A stretch of 64,000 bases of DNA from Nocardia vaccinii NBRC 15922 (GCF_001613305.1 NZ_BDCC01000019.1:186001-250000), one strand, 5' to 3'. Positions 50,529 to 58,982 are shown, counted from the first letter of the stretch. Made by a program: numbers and translations. The notes: a model not told the origin generated them from the sequence alone.

Positions 50529-52322
50529 TCACCTCCTGCGCTTGCCGATGAACATGGCCTGATTGCTCTGCTCTTTGATGCCGGACGCCAGGTATGTGCG
50601 GCGCATCAGCCGGGCCCCGACCATGCACACCGTGAGATCGACCTTTCGTGCCGATTCGCGGTGCTCTTTGCCGAGCGAGACGCCGTGCTTGTTCGGCCGG
50701 CGCCGCGCGTTGCGGGTGTGCTGGATCAGCTTTCGGTTGCCGTCGTGGGTCAACGTCTTCTCGCGGATATCGGTGATCGCGCGCTCCGACTCGCCGACGA
50801 ACGCCTGCTGATGCCGCACCGCACGCATATCCCAGATGACCTTGTGGGCACTGTCGCCGGACTTCACCGCCGGGAGCAGCAGCCGATCGCCCCAGCGGCG
50901 CGCCCAGTCGTCGAGTAGGTCTTCCCAGAACCGTTCGCCGGTCTCGTCGTCGCGGGCGTCGGACGGATCACCCCACAGGCCAACAACGTTCATCTCAGCC
51001 ATGGCCTTCGTGACCTTGTGGTCGACAGCGTCACGGTTGACCGTCCATACCTGCACCTGCGCTGGCCGTTCCCAGACGCCGATGACGAAGATGTAGCCGT
51101 CGGAGATCCGGCACCCGACCACCCCGGTCGAGTCGTCGGACTTCGAGCCGTCGAAGAACAGCACCACCGGCTCGCGCGGCCCGATCTCGGGCTTCGGTTT
51201 CGCCGTGCACATCTCGAACCACTTCGGATCCACCCATGCATCCGCGGTCGCGGTGACCTGGTTGTACCACTTGCGGCGAGACTCGTTCACGCTGTTGTTC
51301 GGGTTGATGATCGACTTCACGATGCGGCCTGTCGGCCGGGCATCGAGCCAAACGCTGTCGCCCCGAATCGCTTTCAGCACCTCGGGGGCCGCCTCGATGG
51401 TCAACGGCGCATCCGGTGGTGCCTCGAGGGAGTCGTACAGCAACCCGAAATCCATTGCCCGCGCGTCCTCGCCGAGCGTGGCCTCGTACGCTTCGCGGGT
51501 TCGCTCCCCAACCGAGTCCTCACCAGGCCGGTAGGCGTTGCAGATGTCCAGGATTCGGGCAGGTGACTCGACGGCAGCCTTCGCCGCGTTACCCTCCAGG
51601 GCGCCGGTCATCTCATGGCCGCCGTTGGACTTGTTCCAGTTCTGGATCTCCGCGCGGATCACCAGCTTCGGCCGGCCACCCTCGATCGCCAGCGGGCTAC
51701 TGGTCACCGCCTCGATCTGCCTGGTGTCCCCCAAGCCCCAGACGTTCAGCTTCCCGATCTGGATCCCGTAGTGCGCCCGCGTCTCCGCAGGCACCAGCGA
51801 CGGGAACAGCTTCATCGTGTTCTTCGTCTGCTCCTGGTTCACCGCGACGATCTGCACCCACGCGTCCGGCTCCTCACGCCCGATCGGACGGTCGCCGTCC
51901 CAGTGATCGAACACGACCTCGGCGAAACACGCCGCCATCGACAGACACGCCGCGACCGGATCCTTACCCCAGCCCTTCAGTCGCTGCAGAACAGCCGAGT
52001 GGTAGAGGAAATCGCCGTGCTCGTCGATCGCGAAATACCAGAGCACGAACCGGGTTTGCTCCGGCGTGAACTGCCAGGGCTCGCCCTTCTTGTCCCGCAG
52101 CCACTTCCCGCACCAGGCCAGCACCCGCCAGCCGAGCGTGTGCTCTGGCAGATGCCAGCCGGTCGCGGGATCCCACTGCCATGTGGGGCCGATCTTGACC
52201 GGTTCCCACTCGAGATCGAGGGGCGGCACCGTGGTAGCGAGCTGTTCCTCGTACCAGGCGATGATCTCCGCGAAATCGTCTTCCGGAGTCGAGATCAGTG
52301 CCGCAGAGCGGCTACGCGCCAC
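50529..52322 (-). CDS. terL: Terminase large subunit
   Basis: 597 residues from GTG 52322; an earlier GTG at 52358 is possible. ATPase: adenine/Q-motif region QFTPEQTRFVLWYFAID, Walker-A-like RLKGWGKDPVAA, and acidic motif WVQIVAVNQEQTKN nearby. RNase-H nuclease: FFDGSKSDDSTGVVGC (first Asp), GLWGDPSDARDDE and a late acidic site. Packages DNA through the portal. It overlaps terS by 11 bp. Confidence 0.92.
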   Translation of the reverse strand: MARSRSAALISTPEDDFAEIIAWYEEQLATTVPPLDLEWEPVKIGPTWQWDPATGWHLPEHTLGWRVLAWCGKWLRDKKGEPWQFTPEQTRFVLWYFAIDEHGDFLYHSAVLQRLKGWGKDPVAACLSMAACFAEVVFDHWDGDRPIGREEPDAWVQIVAVNQEQTKNTMKLFPSLVPAETRAHYGIQIGKLNVWGLGDTRQIEAVTSSPLAIEGGRPKLVIRAEIQNWNKSNGGHEMTGALEGNAAKAAVESPARILDICNAYRPGEDSVGERTREAYEATLGEDARAMDFGLLYDSLEAPPDAPLTIEAAPEVLKAIRGDSVWLDARPTGRIVKSIINPNNSVNESRRKWYNQVTATADAWVDPKWFEMCTAKPKPEIGPREPVVLFFDGSKSDDSTGVVGCRISDGYIFVIGVWERPAQVQVWTVNRDAVDHKVTKAMAEMNVVGLWGDPSDARDDETGERFWEDLLDDWARRWGDRLLLPAVKSGDSAHKVIWDMRAVRHQQAFVGESERAITDIREKTLTHDGNRKLIQHTRNARRRPNKHGVSLGKEHRESARKVDLTVCMVGARLMRRTYLASGIKEQSNQAMFIGKRRR

Positions 52323-52668
52323 GCCTTGACCAGCGAGCGTTCGCCGCGGCGCGGGCACTCGCCGAGCGAGCCTCCGGGTTCGCTCCCTCGTCCGGCAGCT
52401 TCAGCTGACGGAACAAGGACGCCAACGTCGAACGATGCTGGCGCAGCTCTGAAATCAGGGGGTTGATCACCGGTTGGCCCGTCGAACCCTGCACAACCAG
52501 TTGCGCGCCGCGTGATTCGGCCTCCAGCGTGTCGATCAGATCCGACTCTCGGCACGCATCCTCGAGCACACGCAGCTCATCGGCGCGCAGATCGTAATCG
52601 GTGGTGATCTTCGTCCACAGCTTCCGGCCGGCGGCCGACAGATTGCGTGGGGCAGTCACTTTCGCCAT
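52312..52668 (-). CDS. terS: Terminase small subunit (P27-like)
   Basis: 118 residues. GRKLWTKITTDYDLRADELRVLEDACRESDLID is the P27-family N-terminal signature, then a coiled segment and ANPEARSASARAAANARW. Binds the packaging site and loads TerL. Between the terS start and the HNH gene are 146 bp in which a cos or pac site could lie. Confidence 0.88.
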   Translation of the reverse strand: MAKVTAPRNLSAAGRKLWTKITTDYDLRADELRVLEDACRESDLIDTLEAESRGAQLVVQGSTGQPVINPLISELRQHRSTLASLFRQLKLPDEGANPEARSASARAAANARWSRRGA

Positions 52669-52814
52669 GGCGGTCGACCTCCAGGGTCTGTTTCAGCGCC
52701 TCCAGGGCGCGGGGGGAGCGGATCGGCCGCGGCGAGCTGCGGCAAAACCCGGAAACGGCGCACGCATGATCCGGAGTGCTATGCGTCCCGGTAGGGCTGC
52801 GGACCGATCGGGGG

Positions 52815-53147
52815 TCACCCCCCAGGGCCTCGCGGCCGGTGTCGGCGCCGCAGCCCGGGATGGTCTTCGACGGGCAGCCGGAGCCGTGCGCGTTGGGCGG
52901 CGCGGGCGGCGTTGCCTTCGGCTGAGGACTTCGCCGCGTGGTGTTCTCGGCACAGGCTTCGGAGTGCCTCGATCCGATGGTCGTCGGTCTTGGCGTCGCG
53001 GTGGTCGACCTCGACCGCGACCGCGGTGCAGCGTTGGCCGCGGGTGGTCCATGTGCAGCGTTGGCCGTCCATCTCGAGCCGTTGGGCGCGGATGGACGGC
53101 CAGTTGGCGGGGAGCCGCGCGCGTCGGTCGCTGCCTTCCCACGCCAT
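52815..53147 (-). CDS. HNH endonuclease of the packaging module
   Basis: 110 residues. CTWTTRGQRCTAVAVEVDHRDAKTDDHRIEALRSLCREHHAAKS carries two Cys pairs and the HNH set (VDH...N/D...CREHH). Small HNH proteins beside terminase are needed for cos cleavage in HK97-like phages. Start TGATG overlaps the previous stop. Confidence 0.88.
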   Translation of the reverse strand: MAWEGSDRRARLPANWPSIRAQRLEMDGQRCTWTTRGQRCTAVAVEVDHRDAKTDDHRIEALRSLCREHHAAKSSAEGNAARAAQRARLRLPVEDHPGLRRRHRPRGPGG

Positions 53148-53443
53148 CACTTGCCGCCGCGGTCTACCTTGCGCGCCCGCTCCAGCTTGGCCTTGATCTC
53201 GGGATCCTTGCCGAACTTGCTGCGCGCAACCTTGTTGAGCACCTGCGAGGCGCTCATGTCTTTGCCGTTGTGCCGCAGGTTGATCGCGGACTTCGCCGCG
53301 GCTTTGTCGGGCAGCGGGTACGACTTGTCCTTACCGCTGCCGGTCTTGGCGCGTGCGGTGGCGCTGACGCCGCCGGATGCGGTGCGGTTGGAGCTGGTGC
53401 CGCTACCGCTACCGACGCCTTTGCGCGGCTTGCTCATTGCCAT
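53147..53443 (-). CDS. Small Lys/Ser-rich phage protein
   Basis: 98 residues. Low-complexity Ser/Gly/Thr N-terminus, then AINLRHNGKDMSASQVLNKVARSKFGKDPEIKAKLERARKV, a basic helical domain. GGAGATC precedes the ATG at 53443. Frequently the gene before the packaging HNH; could bind DNA. Confidence 0.65.
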   Translation of the reverse strand: MAMSKPRKGVGSGSGTSSNRTASGGVSATARAKTGSGKDKSYPLPDKAAAKSAINLRHNGKDMSASQVLNKVARSKFGKDPEIKAKLERARKVDRGGK

Positions 53444-53573
53444 GGCGATCTCCTTCGATGCGATGGGCTTCGAGCGGGTTACGATTACGGCGACCCGTTT
53501 GGTCGGTGCGGGCAGCCAGCCGACTGGGATGGCGACCTGTTCTGTGCTAGCCGGAGCGAACAGCCACTCGACT

Positions 53574-53990
53574 TCACACGATCGGGTTGAGGCCGTTCCA
53601 GCTGTCCCGCACCGACTCGGCGAGCTTGACCGCGTCGGCTGGATCGGAGCAGGTGACGTGCACGCCCTTCGTTGCCGGGTAGGGACGCTCGATCCAGCCG
53701 ATCCGGAACGGTCCGGGTTCGGCGCTCTGGATCAGCACCTCGCTGTCGATCAGCTTCTTCGGGATGCGCTCGCACATGCCGAACGACTGCCCGTATTCAG
53801 AACTGGGCGTGGACAACCGTGCGGCGAGCACGATGCACAAATCGTCCTCGTGCACTTTGTAGCCGACCTGGGTGACGCGGTATGCCTCGTCGCGAGCGAA
53901 CCCGGCGAGTTCGTCGGCGGTCATCCATGCGCCCTGGTTGTTGTGCGCGTCCACCCAGGTGACGCGCACAAGGTCGTAACCAGTGGTCAC
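53574..53990 (-). CDS. Hypothetical phage protein
   Basis: 138 residues, GTG 53990 (GTGA overlap with a 28-residue gene). The first line of the protein (VTWVDAHNNQGAWMTADELA) is common to small siphophage regulators of unknown role; a cysteine pair and beta strands follow. No function assigned. Confidence 0.65.
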   Translation of the reverse strand: MTTGYDLVRVTWVDAHNNQGAWMTADELAGFARDEAYRVTQVGYKVHEDDLCIVLAARLSTPSSEYGQSFGMCERIPKKLIDSEVLIQSAEPGPFRIGWIERPYPATKGVHVTCSDPADAVKLAESVRDSWNGLNPIV

Positions 53991-54073
53991 AGGCCGAGCA
54001 GTCCGGCGACGAACTTCTCGAGCGCGAAGTCATCGGACTTCAGCGCCTGCCAGGCCAATTCGAGCAGGTTCAT
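53987..54073 (-). CDS. 28-residue hydrophobic-helix peptide
   Basis: ATG 54073 overlaps the tail of the 130-residue gene (TGATCATG), and its stop overlaps the next start (GTGA). One amphipathic helix, LLELAWQALKSDDFALEKF. The tight coupling on both sides argues for translation. Confidence 0.5.
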   Translation of the reverse strand: MNLLELAWQALKSDDFALEKFVAGLLGL

Positions 54074-54075
54074 GA

Positions 54076-54468
54076 TCAGGCACCAGCGTTCGGGTCGGGC
54101 GTCGGCGCCGGGGTGGGCGCGACGGTGGGGTCGGTCTCGGTGGGCAGGTTGCCGACAGCGGTCTGGGCCTGCGCGAGCGCGTTCTGCGCGGCGGTGAGGT
54201 CGACGGTGCCGCCGTTGGCGGCCTGCTGCTGCGCCGCGGTCAGGGCGTTCTCGACGTTGGTCAGGACGGTCTGAGCGTTGGACGCCCAGGCTTCCCACTT
54301 GGATTCGACGTCGGCGATGGCCTGGGCGAGCTGGTCGGCGTCTTGCTGGCTGGACACGATGAATTCTCCGATCTTGTTGTGCAGGAGGTTGACTCGGCTG
54401 CTCTGGTTTGCGAGCGCGACGAGGATCTCGTCGCACTTCGCGATTACGGCACCGATGCCGAAGATCAT
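54076..54468 (-). CDS. Coiled-coil phage protein
   Basis: 130 residues. Almost wholly helical up to residue 110 (SSQQDADQLAQAIADVESKW; LTAAQNALAQAQTAVGNL), then a Pro/Thr tail. Starts 2 bp after the small hydrophobic peptide gene. Could be a packaging-region accessory or structural protein. Confidence 0.6.
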   Translation of the reverse strand: MIFGIGAVIAKCDEILVALANQSSRVNLLHNKIGEFIVSSQQDADQLAQAIADVESKWEAWASNAQTVLTNVENALTAAQQQAANGGTVDLTAAQNALAQAQTAVGNLPTETDPTVAPTPAPTPDPNAGA

Positions 54469-54470
54469 GG

Positions 54471-54569
54471 TCAGAGGACGATGCCGAGCAGGCCGCTGAC
54501 CAGCGTCCCGATGACGCTCGCGAGGGCGGGCAGCGATGCACCGGCGGCAGCGGACAAGGTGACGAGCAT
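54471..54569 (-). CDS. 32-residue hydrophobic peptide, first cistron of the late operon
   Basis: A strong ribosome site (GGAGGTCACCC) before ATG 54569. The peptide is one membrane-like helix (LPALASVIGTLVSGLLGIVL). It lies between a terminator and the packaging genes. Confidence 0.55.
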   Translation of the reverse strand: MLVTLSAAAGASLPALASVIGTLVSGLLGIVL

Positions 54570-54609
54570 GGGTGACCTCCGAGGTCGGGGATGGGGGGTT
54601 CGAGGCATG

Positions 54610-54658
54610 AAAAAACCGCTGCTGTCCGATTTCGGGGTCGGGTAGTCAGCAGCGGTTT
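54610..54658 (-). terminator. Strong terminator at the late-operon boundary
   Basis: A 12-bp perfect outer stem (AAACCGCTGCTG/CAGCAGCGGTTT) enclosing a partly paired 22-nt interior, followed on the minus strand by six Ts. It stops early transcription immediately before the late genes. Confidence 0.88.
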
Positions 54659-54735
54659 GTTGTGCCAAGAGTACATCAGATCGCGCGGTTGGTAGGCAAC
54701 GTGACTGGCCCGCGTGTCTGATGTCCGATATGAGT

Positions 54736-54764
54736 GAAGCCCCGGCGGTTCGTTCCGGGGCTTC
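54736..54764 (-). terminator. Second terminator upstream of the late operon
   Basis: A 10-bp stem GAAGCCCCGG/CCGGGGCTTC with 9-nt loop, 31 bp after the 54795 stop. No T-tract. Between it and the terminator at 54610-54658 lie about 77 bp that could hold a late promoter. Confidence 0.65.
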
Positions 54765-54794
54765 GGGTTCACTGCATACGGTGACGTGTCGAGA

Positions 54795-54986
54795 CTATTC
54801 GGTTTCGCTGTCGAGCGTCGCGAATTCGTAGATCGCTCCGCACACGCCGAGGAGTGCGACGAGGCCGAGGAAGATGCCGCCGTTCCAGAACGCGGCCACG
54901 GCAAGCGCTCCGCATGCGACGGCTGAGGCGATGCTCAGGGTTTGCGACCACCGGAGGCTTGGTGGTTGGCGTTTCTGGAACTTCAC
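54795..54986 (-). CDS. Two-TM small membrane protein
   Basis: 63 residues from GTG 54986. Basic N-terminus (KFQKRQPPSLRW), two hydrophobic segments (about 13-30 and 33-50) and an acidic tail (TLDSETE). Last gene before the terminators separating early and late regions. Confidence 0.65.
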   Translation of the reverse strand: MKFQKRQPPSLRWSQTLSIASAVACGALAVAAFWNGGIFLGLVALLGVCGAIYEFATLDSETE

Positions 54987-55024
54987 AGCTACCGACGGTA
55001 TCGCCGATCGCGGTGCGACACGCC

Positions 55025-55201
55025 CTATTCGGGCAACACTTCCAGCCCTCGCCGTTCGCGGCCGTCGCGGTCGATCCATTCCCCGTTCCTGTGGCGCGGG
55101 TCGGTGCTCAGGTGCCTGGCGTATGCGTCCAGTGCCGCCGTGCCGATCTCGGCGTGTACCGCCCAGTCGCAACCGTCTGTCTCGCAAGCTATGCGGCTCA
55201 T
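55025..55201 (-). CDS. Small protein, possible zinc/His cluster
   Basis: 58 residues. CETDGCDWAVHAEIGTAALDAYARHLSTDPRHR: Cys pair followed by spaced His, as in many phage mini-proteins. ATG overlaps the stop of the DUF6221-like gene. Confidence 0.6.
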   Translation of the reverse strand: MSRIACETDGCDWAVHAEIGTAALDAYARHLSTDPRHRNGEWIDRDGRERRGLEVLPE

Positions 55202-55683
55202 GCTTCCCATTCTTCCTGGTAGTCGGGATGATCGGACCAGATGACCGCGATAGCGCGCACGGTCGGACACGGCCACGGCACTCGGTTTGTGTACGGGCCG
55301 TCGGCGATTTCGTGGCAGGTGTAGCACGAGCGGGCATCGGGGAAATGCTCCTCCTCGAACACCTTCCGCATCGCCGCGCACTGCCGGAGCACGCGCGCCG
55401 GATCGTGCCGAGCGATGTGCCACAAGCCGCCCTGCTGGCGCGCCTCTACCTGGGCGAGGATGAACGCAGGCAGCGGGCCCACGGAGCGTGTCGGATACTC
55501 CTCGACCGTGCGCAGCGAAATCGGGTGGGTATCCAGCCCTTCCACCTCAACCCCAGGCTGCAACGGATCTCTCTCGCCGTCTTCCCAGCACCAATGCATA
55601 CCAGGACGTTCCGGGTCGATCGCGGATCGCGCAATCTGCTCGTCCTCGGCGAGCCGAGCCTCGATGAATTCCTCGATGGTCAC
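55198..55683 (-). CDS. DUF6221-like protein
   Basis: 161 residues, GTG 55683 (GTGA overlap). IEEFIEARLAEDEQIARSA at the N-terminus and GLWHIARHDPARVLRQCAAM in the middle are the DUF6221 pattern (name recalled, not searched). C-terminal CYTCHEIADG and a final VIWSDHPDY. Widespread in actinobacterial phages and plasmids; unknown role. Confidence 0.75.
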   Translation of the reverse strand: MTIEEFIEARLAEDEQIARSAIDPERPGMHWCWEDGERDPLQPGVEVEGLDTHPISLRTVEEYPTRSVGPLPAFILAQVEARQQGGLWHIARHDPARVLRQCAAMRKVFEEEHFPDARSCYTCHEIADGPYTNRVPWPCPTVRAIAVIWSDHPDYQEEWEA

Positions 55684-55937
55684 TCTTTCGGTCCTCCCAA
55701 CAGCTCGCGGCTGAACAACGGCTTGTCGCGGATTTCGACCCGTTTGGCGACGAATACGCAGTCGATGCCGGGCATGTGCCGCACGGGGATTCCCCATGCG
55801 ACCACGCGGCCGACGAGCAGATTCTCGGGCACGATCAGCTCCCAGTCTTCCAGCGCGGTCGACATGCGGAGGTCTTCGATGAGTACGAGCGCGTTCGCCA
55901 TCGCCTCGAGGTCGCTGGGTTGTCCTGGTGTGCTCAC
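55680..55937 (-). CDS. Hypothetical early phage protein
   Basis: 85 residues. Helical N-terminal 25 residues then beta strands (IDCVFVAKRVEIR). Overlaps both neighbours by 4 bp. Not recognised. Confidence 0.6.
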   Translation of the reverse strand: MSTPGQPSDLEAMANALVLIEDLRMSTALEDWELIVPENLLVGRVVAWGIPVRHMPGIDCVFVAKRVEIRDKPLFSRELLGGPKE

Positions 55938-56896
55938 GCTGCTGATCCTCCCTGATTCGCGTGTTCTCCGGCGGCGAGTTTCCGTGCGTCGCCGAGCCGG
56001 TACACCTGCACGTCATTCTCGCCGATCCGGTGGTCGGTGATCCTGGTCCCGTATTCGTCGCGGTGTTCCCATCCGCGTGGTTCGATCCGGCGTTCGCGCG
56101 CCCACCGGTACAGGGTGCTGCGTGCAATGGGCTGCCCGAATCCGTCCATGACGCGCAGCAGGTCGGCGACCTTGAACAGCCGATCGTCGGCGTGCTCCAG
56201 CGCTTCGGCTTTCAGTTCGCTGACGTCGTACCGCCATTTGCAGCGGCGGCAGTGCACGTACGCCTGCCCGATCTCGGCGCGCAGTTCTTGCCCACACGGC
56301 TCGAACGTTTTGGCGTCCTTGGTGGTGCACAGTCCGAGGTATTGCCGTTCGGCCGGCCAGATGATGGCGGCGAGTGACCCGATCGCGCCGGACACGTCGC
56401 GGGCGAGTTCGTCGGCCGCGTCGTGCATGGCAATCTCGCGCCGGTGGTGGGCGAGCCACACGGCGGCTTGTTCGACCGCTGAGACGGGGTGTCCCAATGC
56501 GGCGGCGTCCGGCCGTGGTACGGGCCAGTCGGGCAGCCTGCGCCGGTCCTGGGTCATCTGCACGAGGTAGGCGACATTCACGGCGGGGATGACGCCGAGT
56601 TCTTCGCTGATCACCCGGGCCCACCCGATGACGGCGGTTTCGAGCCGCAGCACGGCGCTGTCGCCGATCATGCGACGTCCGCGCCCGGTGGCGCGGATGG
56701 GTAGCGGCGGCTCCGAGGGTCGTCCGCCGATGCTGGGTGTGCCGCTGCGGCCGAGTCCGGCGCGGGTGACGGTCAGTTCGCCGATCAGCGCGGGAACCAT
56801 GAGCAGCTGCTCGGCGAGGCCGTCGACACAGTTGCGGCAGATGACGGCGTTGTGGCCGAGGGGCCGTGCGCATTCGGCGCATTCGATGGCGGTCAT
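55934..56896 (-). CDS. Helix-turn-helix protein with zinc ribbons
   Basis: 320 residues. N-terminal CAECARPL...CRNC ribbon, a helical centre, a second zinc site (CGQELRAEIGQAYVHCRRC), then an excisionase/MerR-like HTH (about 245-300: VADLLRVMDGFGQPIARSTLYRWARER). A DNA-binding regulator or replication accessory common in actinophage early operons. Confidence 0.75.
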   Translation of the reverse strand: MTAIECAECARPLGHNAVICRNCVDGLAEQLLMVPALIGELTVTRAGLGRSGTPSIGGRPSEPPLPIRATGRGRRMIGDSAVLRLETAVIGWARVISEELGVIPAVNVAYLVQMTQDRRRLPDWPVPRPDAAALGHPVSAVEQAAVWLAHHRREIAMHDAADELARDVSGAIGSLAAIIWPAERQYLGLCTTKDAKTFEPCGQELRAEIGQAYVHCRRCKWRYDVSELKAEALEHADDRLFKVADLLRVMDGFGQPIARSTLYRWARERRIEPRGWEHRDEYGTRITDHRIGENDVQVYRLGDARKLAAGEHANQGGSAA

Positions 56897-57204
56897 CCCC
56901 GCCCCTCCTCGTTCAGCACGACGTTCAGTTCGTCCTCGCTCAGCCCGAGGTCGTCGTAGTCGACGGTGTTGCCGTCGCGGATGTTTCGCGCGAGTCGGCG
57001 GCCGAGTGTTCGTGCGCCCCGCTGTTCGAGCCGGGCCCCCATTTGGCGGCGTCGTGCTCCGGCGTCGTCGCTGTACAAGCGTTCCAACTCGTCGGCCAGA
57101 TCGTTGAGCAGTTGCCGCAGTTCTTGTTTGCCGCCGGGGCTCAGGACGGCATGGTCGGTGTAGATGCGCGCGAATTCACGGGCGCGGTCGGGCAGGTCGC
57201 TCAC
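56893..57204 (-). CDS. Small helical early protein
   Basis: 103 residues from GTG 57204 (GGGGAATGAC upstream, GTGA overlap). Helices REFARIYTDHAV and QELRQLLNDLADELERLYSD, then YDDLGLSEDELNVVL. No catalytic motif. Confidence 0.62.
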   Translation of the reverse strand: MSDLPDRAREFARIYTDHAVLSPGGKQELRQLLNDLADELERLYSDDAGARRRQMGARLEQRGARTLGRRLARNIRDGNTVDYDDLGLSEDELNVVLNEEGRG

Positions 57205-57539
57205 GTCATTCCCCATTCGTGCTGGCACTGAGTGCAGGTGCGGATTACTTCGATGTCGACCAGTTCGCTGGACCGCGCAGCCGGTTGCGGTCGCGCCCCG
57301 GGGACGCGCAGTGAGTGACAAGCGAAATGGCCACATTTCGGACAGTCGGTGAACGCCTCAAACCGGCGCGGTAGCTGCCGTTCGGGATGCGGGTTTACAG
57401 CGTTAAGCGCCTGCTGCGTGCCTGCGGCCTGCGCGGTGAGTTCGTCGGCCCACGGCCGCAGGTCGACCATTCCGCCGGTTGAACCAGTGATCATGTTGCA
57501 GATCCAGGCGAGCACGAGATCGCCGAAGGCTCGCAGCAT
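57201..57539 (-). CDS. C-terminal zinc-ribbon protein
   Basis: 112 residues. Helical N-terminal half (RAFGDLVLAWICNMI) and a ribbon FTDCPKCGHFACH...IRTCTQCQHEWGM with four Cys. Likely nucleic-acid-binding. Confidence 0.68.
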   Translation of the reverse strand: MLRAFGDLVLAWICNMITGSTGGMVDLRPWADELTAQAAGTQQALNAVNPHPERQLPRRFEAFTDCPKCGHFACHSLRVPGARPQPAARSSELVDIEVIRTCTQCQHEWGMT

Positions 57540-57543
57540 GAGT

Positions 57544-57780
57544 TCACGACCGCCCTGCCGGCGCCCGGAATTGCGTGCACCGGCAGTGCGTTCCGGTGTG
57601 CGGGATCGGGGTTTCGCACAGGTCGAAGATCGGCGAGTGTGCGTAATACGGGTGCCCGCACCGGCATTCGGCGTGCTCGTCGGGCTCCGGGCCGACGTGG
57701 CCGCCGCGCCAGGCAACGAACAGCCCGAGGCTGCCCAGGGCGACGGCCGCGAGCGCGGCGATGAGACCAATCTCGAACAC
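57544..57780 (-). CDS. Membrane-anchored Cys/His-rich protein
   Basis: 78 residues. One N-terminal membrane helix (about 4-24, IGLIAALAAVALGSLGLFVA), then ECRCGHPYYAHSPIFDLC and HCRCTQ, candidate zinc ligands outside the helix. Confidence 0.65.
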   Translation of the reverse strand: MFEIGLIAALAAVALGSLGLFVAWRGGHVGPEPDEHAECRCGHPYYAHSPIFDLCETPIPHTGTHCRCTQFRAPAGRS

Positions 57781-57782
57781 GG

Positions 57783-58040
57783 TCAGTCCAACCCCGCGCG
57801 CACGAATGCGCGGCTGAGGAGCCGGTCGGCGTCCATCGAGGTGGAACGCATCGGCGTGGTGACCTCGCCGTCGTACTCCTGGCGCACGACGACGCAGTGC
57901 GCGACGACGTACGCGTGCTCGCCTGCGTGGCGTGTTTCGATGGAGTCGACGCGCAGGGTGCGGATGTTGGATTTGCGGCTGTCGCGGAAGTGGTCGCCGA
58001 CGCGGACCGTTTCGCCGGTCTCGGTGCGGAATTCGTTCAT
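57783..58040 (-). CDS. Small early phage protein
   Basis: 85 residues, GAGGAGCAC before ATG 58040. KOW/SH3-like look (GETVRVGDHFRDSRKSNIRTL) with 'VGD.F.D.R....R...V' frequent in phage mini-proteins. Unknown function. Confidence 0.65.
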   Translation of the reverse strand: MNEFRTETGETVRVGDHFRDSRKSNIRTLRVDSIETRHAGEHAYVVAHCVVVRQEYDGEVTTPMRSTSMDADRLLSRAFVRAGLD

Positions 58041-58042
58041 GG

Positions 58043-58414
58043 TCAGTGCTCCTCGGGTCGGCGGCCGGTCAGGATGGCGACGAGATCGGCGAGCGTGCAG
58101 GTCACCCATTGCGCGCCGGGGTCGCCGACGCCGTGCCGTTTGTGGATGACGACCCCGGCGAGGGCGTCGTCATTGCCGCGCTCGGCCTCGGCCTCGGCCG
58201 CCCATTCGGCGAGCGCAGTGCGGGTGACGTTCTTGGCCTCGACGACGATCCGGCCGCCGCCGGGCGCACGCAGTCCGGACAGGTCGCCACGGTCTTTAGC
58301 ACCGGTTTTCGCGCGGCGTTCGATGCGGTCGTCGACGTGCTCGGCGAGGTAGGCGGCGATCGAACTTTCGTGGCGGGTGCCGGCGGTCTTGGCGCTGGCG
58401 CGGGAACGGGTCAT
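58043..58414 (-). CDS. PD-(D/E)XK-type nuclease, Holliday-junction-resolvase-like
   Basis: 123 residues. Helix RHESSIAAYLAEHV with a Glu, DRGDLSG with the metal-binding Asp, and RIVVEAKNV (E-x-K) form the restriction-fold active site. Small phage members act as resolvases or repair nucleases. In the recombination/replication part of the early operon. Confidence 0.75.
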   Translation of the reverse strand: MTRSRASAKTAGTRHESSIAAYLAEHVDDRIERRAKTGAKDRGDLSGLRAPGGGRIVVEAKNVTRTALAEWAAEAEAERGNDDALAGVVIHKRHGVGDPGAQWVTCTLADLVAILTGRRPEEH

Positions 58415-58644
58415 CGGTGTCCCTCCCGAAGCCACGCGAGGAACTCCGCGGGCAGCTCGTTGCTGGGCCCGCACCAGCACGCGACAGCGGGCGGTGTGCG
58501 CCGGTGGCGTGCGCTGCGCGGCCGGTGGATCGGCTGCCGGTGCTGGTCGTAGGCGACGAACGTCCACAGGCGTTCGCGCCCGGGGTTGCGGTTTCGCATG
58601 CGCGGGAAGTAGGCGAGGGTCCGCGGTTTCTGGCCTCGGCTCAT
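58411..58644 (-). CDS. Small basic early protein
   Basis: 77 residues. Arg/His/Pro-rich (RMRNRNPGRERLWTFVAYD) with one Cys pair late (ACWCGPSNELPAEF). Starts at the stop of the HIT gene. Possibly nucleic-acid-binding. Confidence 0.6.
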   Translation of the reverse strand: MSRGQKPRTLAYFPRMRNRNPGRERLWTFVAYDQHRQPIHRPRSARHRRTPPAVACWCGPSNELPAEFLAWLREGHR

Positions 58645-58982
58645 CAGTGCGCCCCCTGTCCGGTCCACGGCAGGTGCAGCCCATCGCCCTCGCGTCGGGG
58701 CACATAGTGCGCGTGAACGTGGGGAACCGTTTGCGTGGCAGCGGATCCGCTCGAGGTGATGAGGTTGTAGTCCTCGCCGCGTCCGGCGGCGTAGTGCGCG
58801 GCGCAGAACATCACGTTCCGGACGGCTTTCGCGCTCGGGTGTTCGGCGTGCCAGACGGGCACGAACAGCATGTGGCCGGGCGTGACCGGGTTGAGTGGTT
58901 CGAACCAGGCGACGCCGCTGACGCGGCCGACGTACTGGCCGAGGGTGATGCGCTGGCAGAACGGGCAGTCCGGGTTGGTCAC
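58644..58982 (-). CDS. HIT-family nucleotide hydrolase/transferase
   Basis: 112 residues from GTG 58982. CPFCQR near the N-terminus and the histidine triad HVHAHYVPRR (HxHxH) near residue 90, with NPVTPGHMLFVPVWH typical of HIT. A complete triad predicts activity on nucleotidyl conjugates. Unusual but not unknown in actinophages. Confidence 0.85.
   Translation of the reverse strand: MTNPDCPFCQRITLGQYVGRVSGVAWFEPLNPVTPGHMLFVPVWHAEHPSAKAVRNVMFCAAHYAAGRGEDYNLITSSGSAATQTVPHVHAHYVPRREGDGLHLPWTGQGAH

Noticed and set aside
53444..53573. Protein-like plus-strand text (YGDPFGRCGQPADWDGDLFC)
   Set aside because: Only about 40 codons look ordered, with no start, ribosome site or link to a plus-strand operon.
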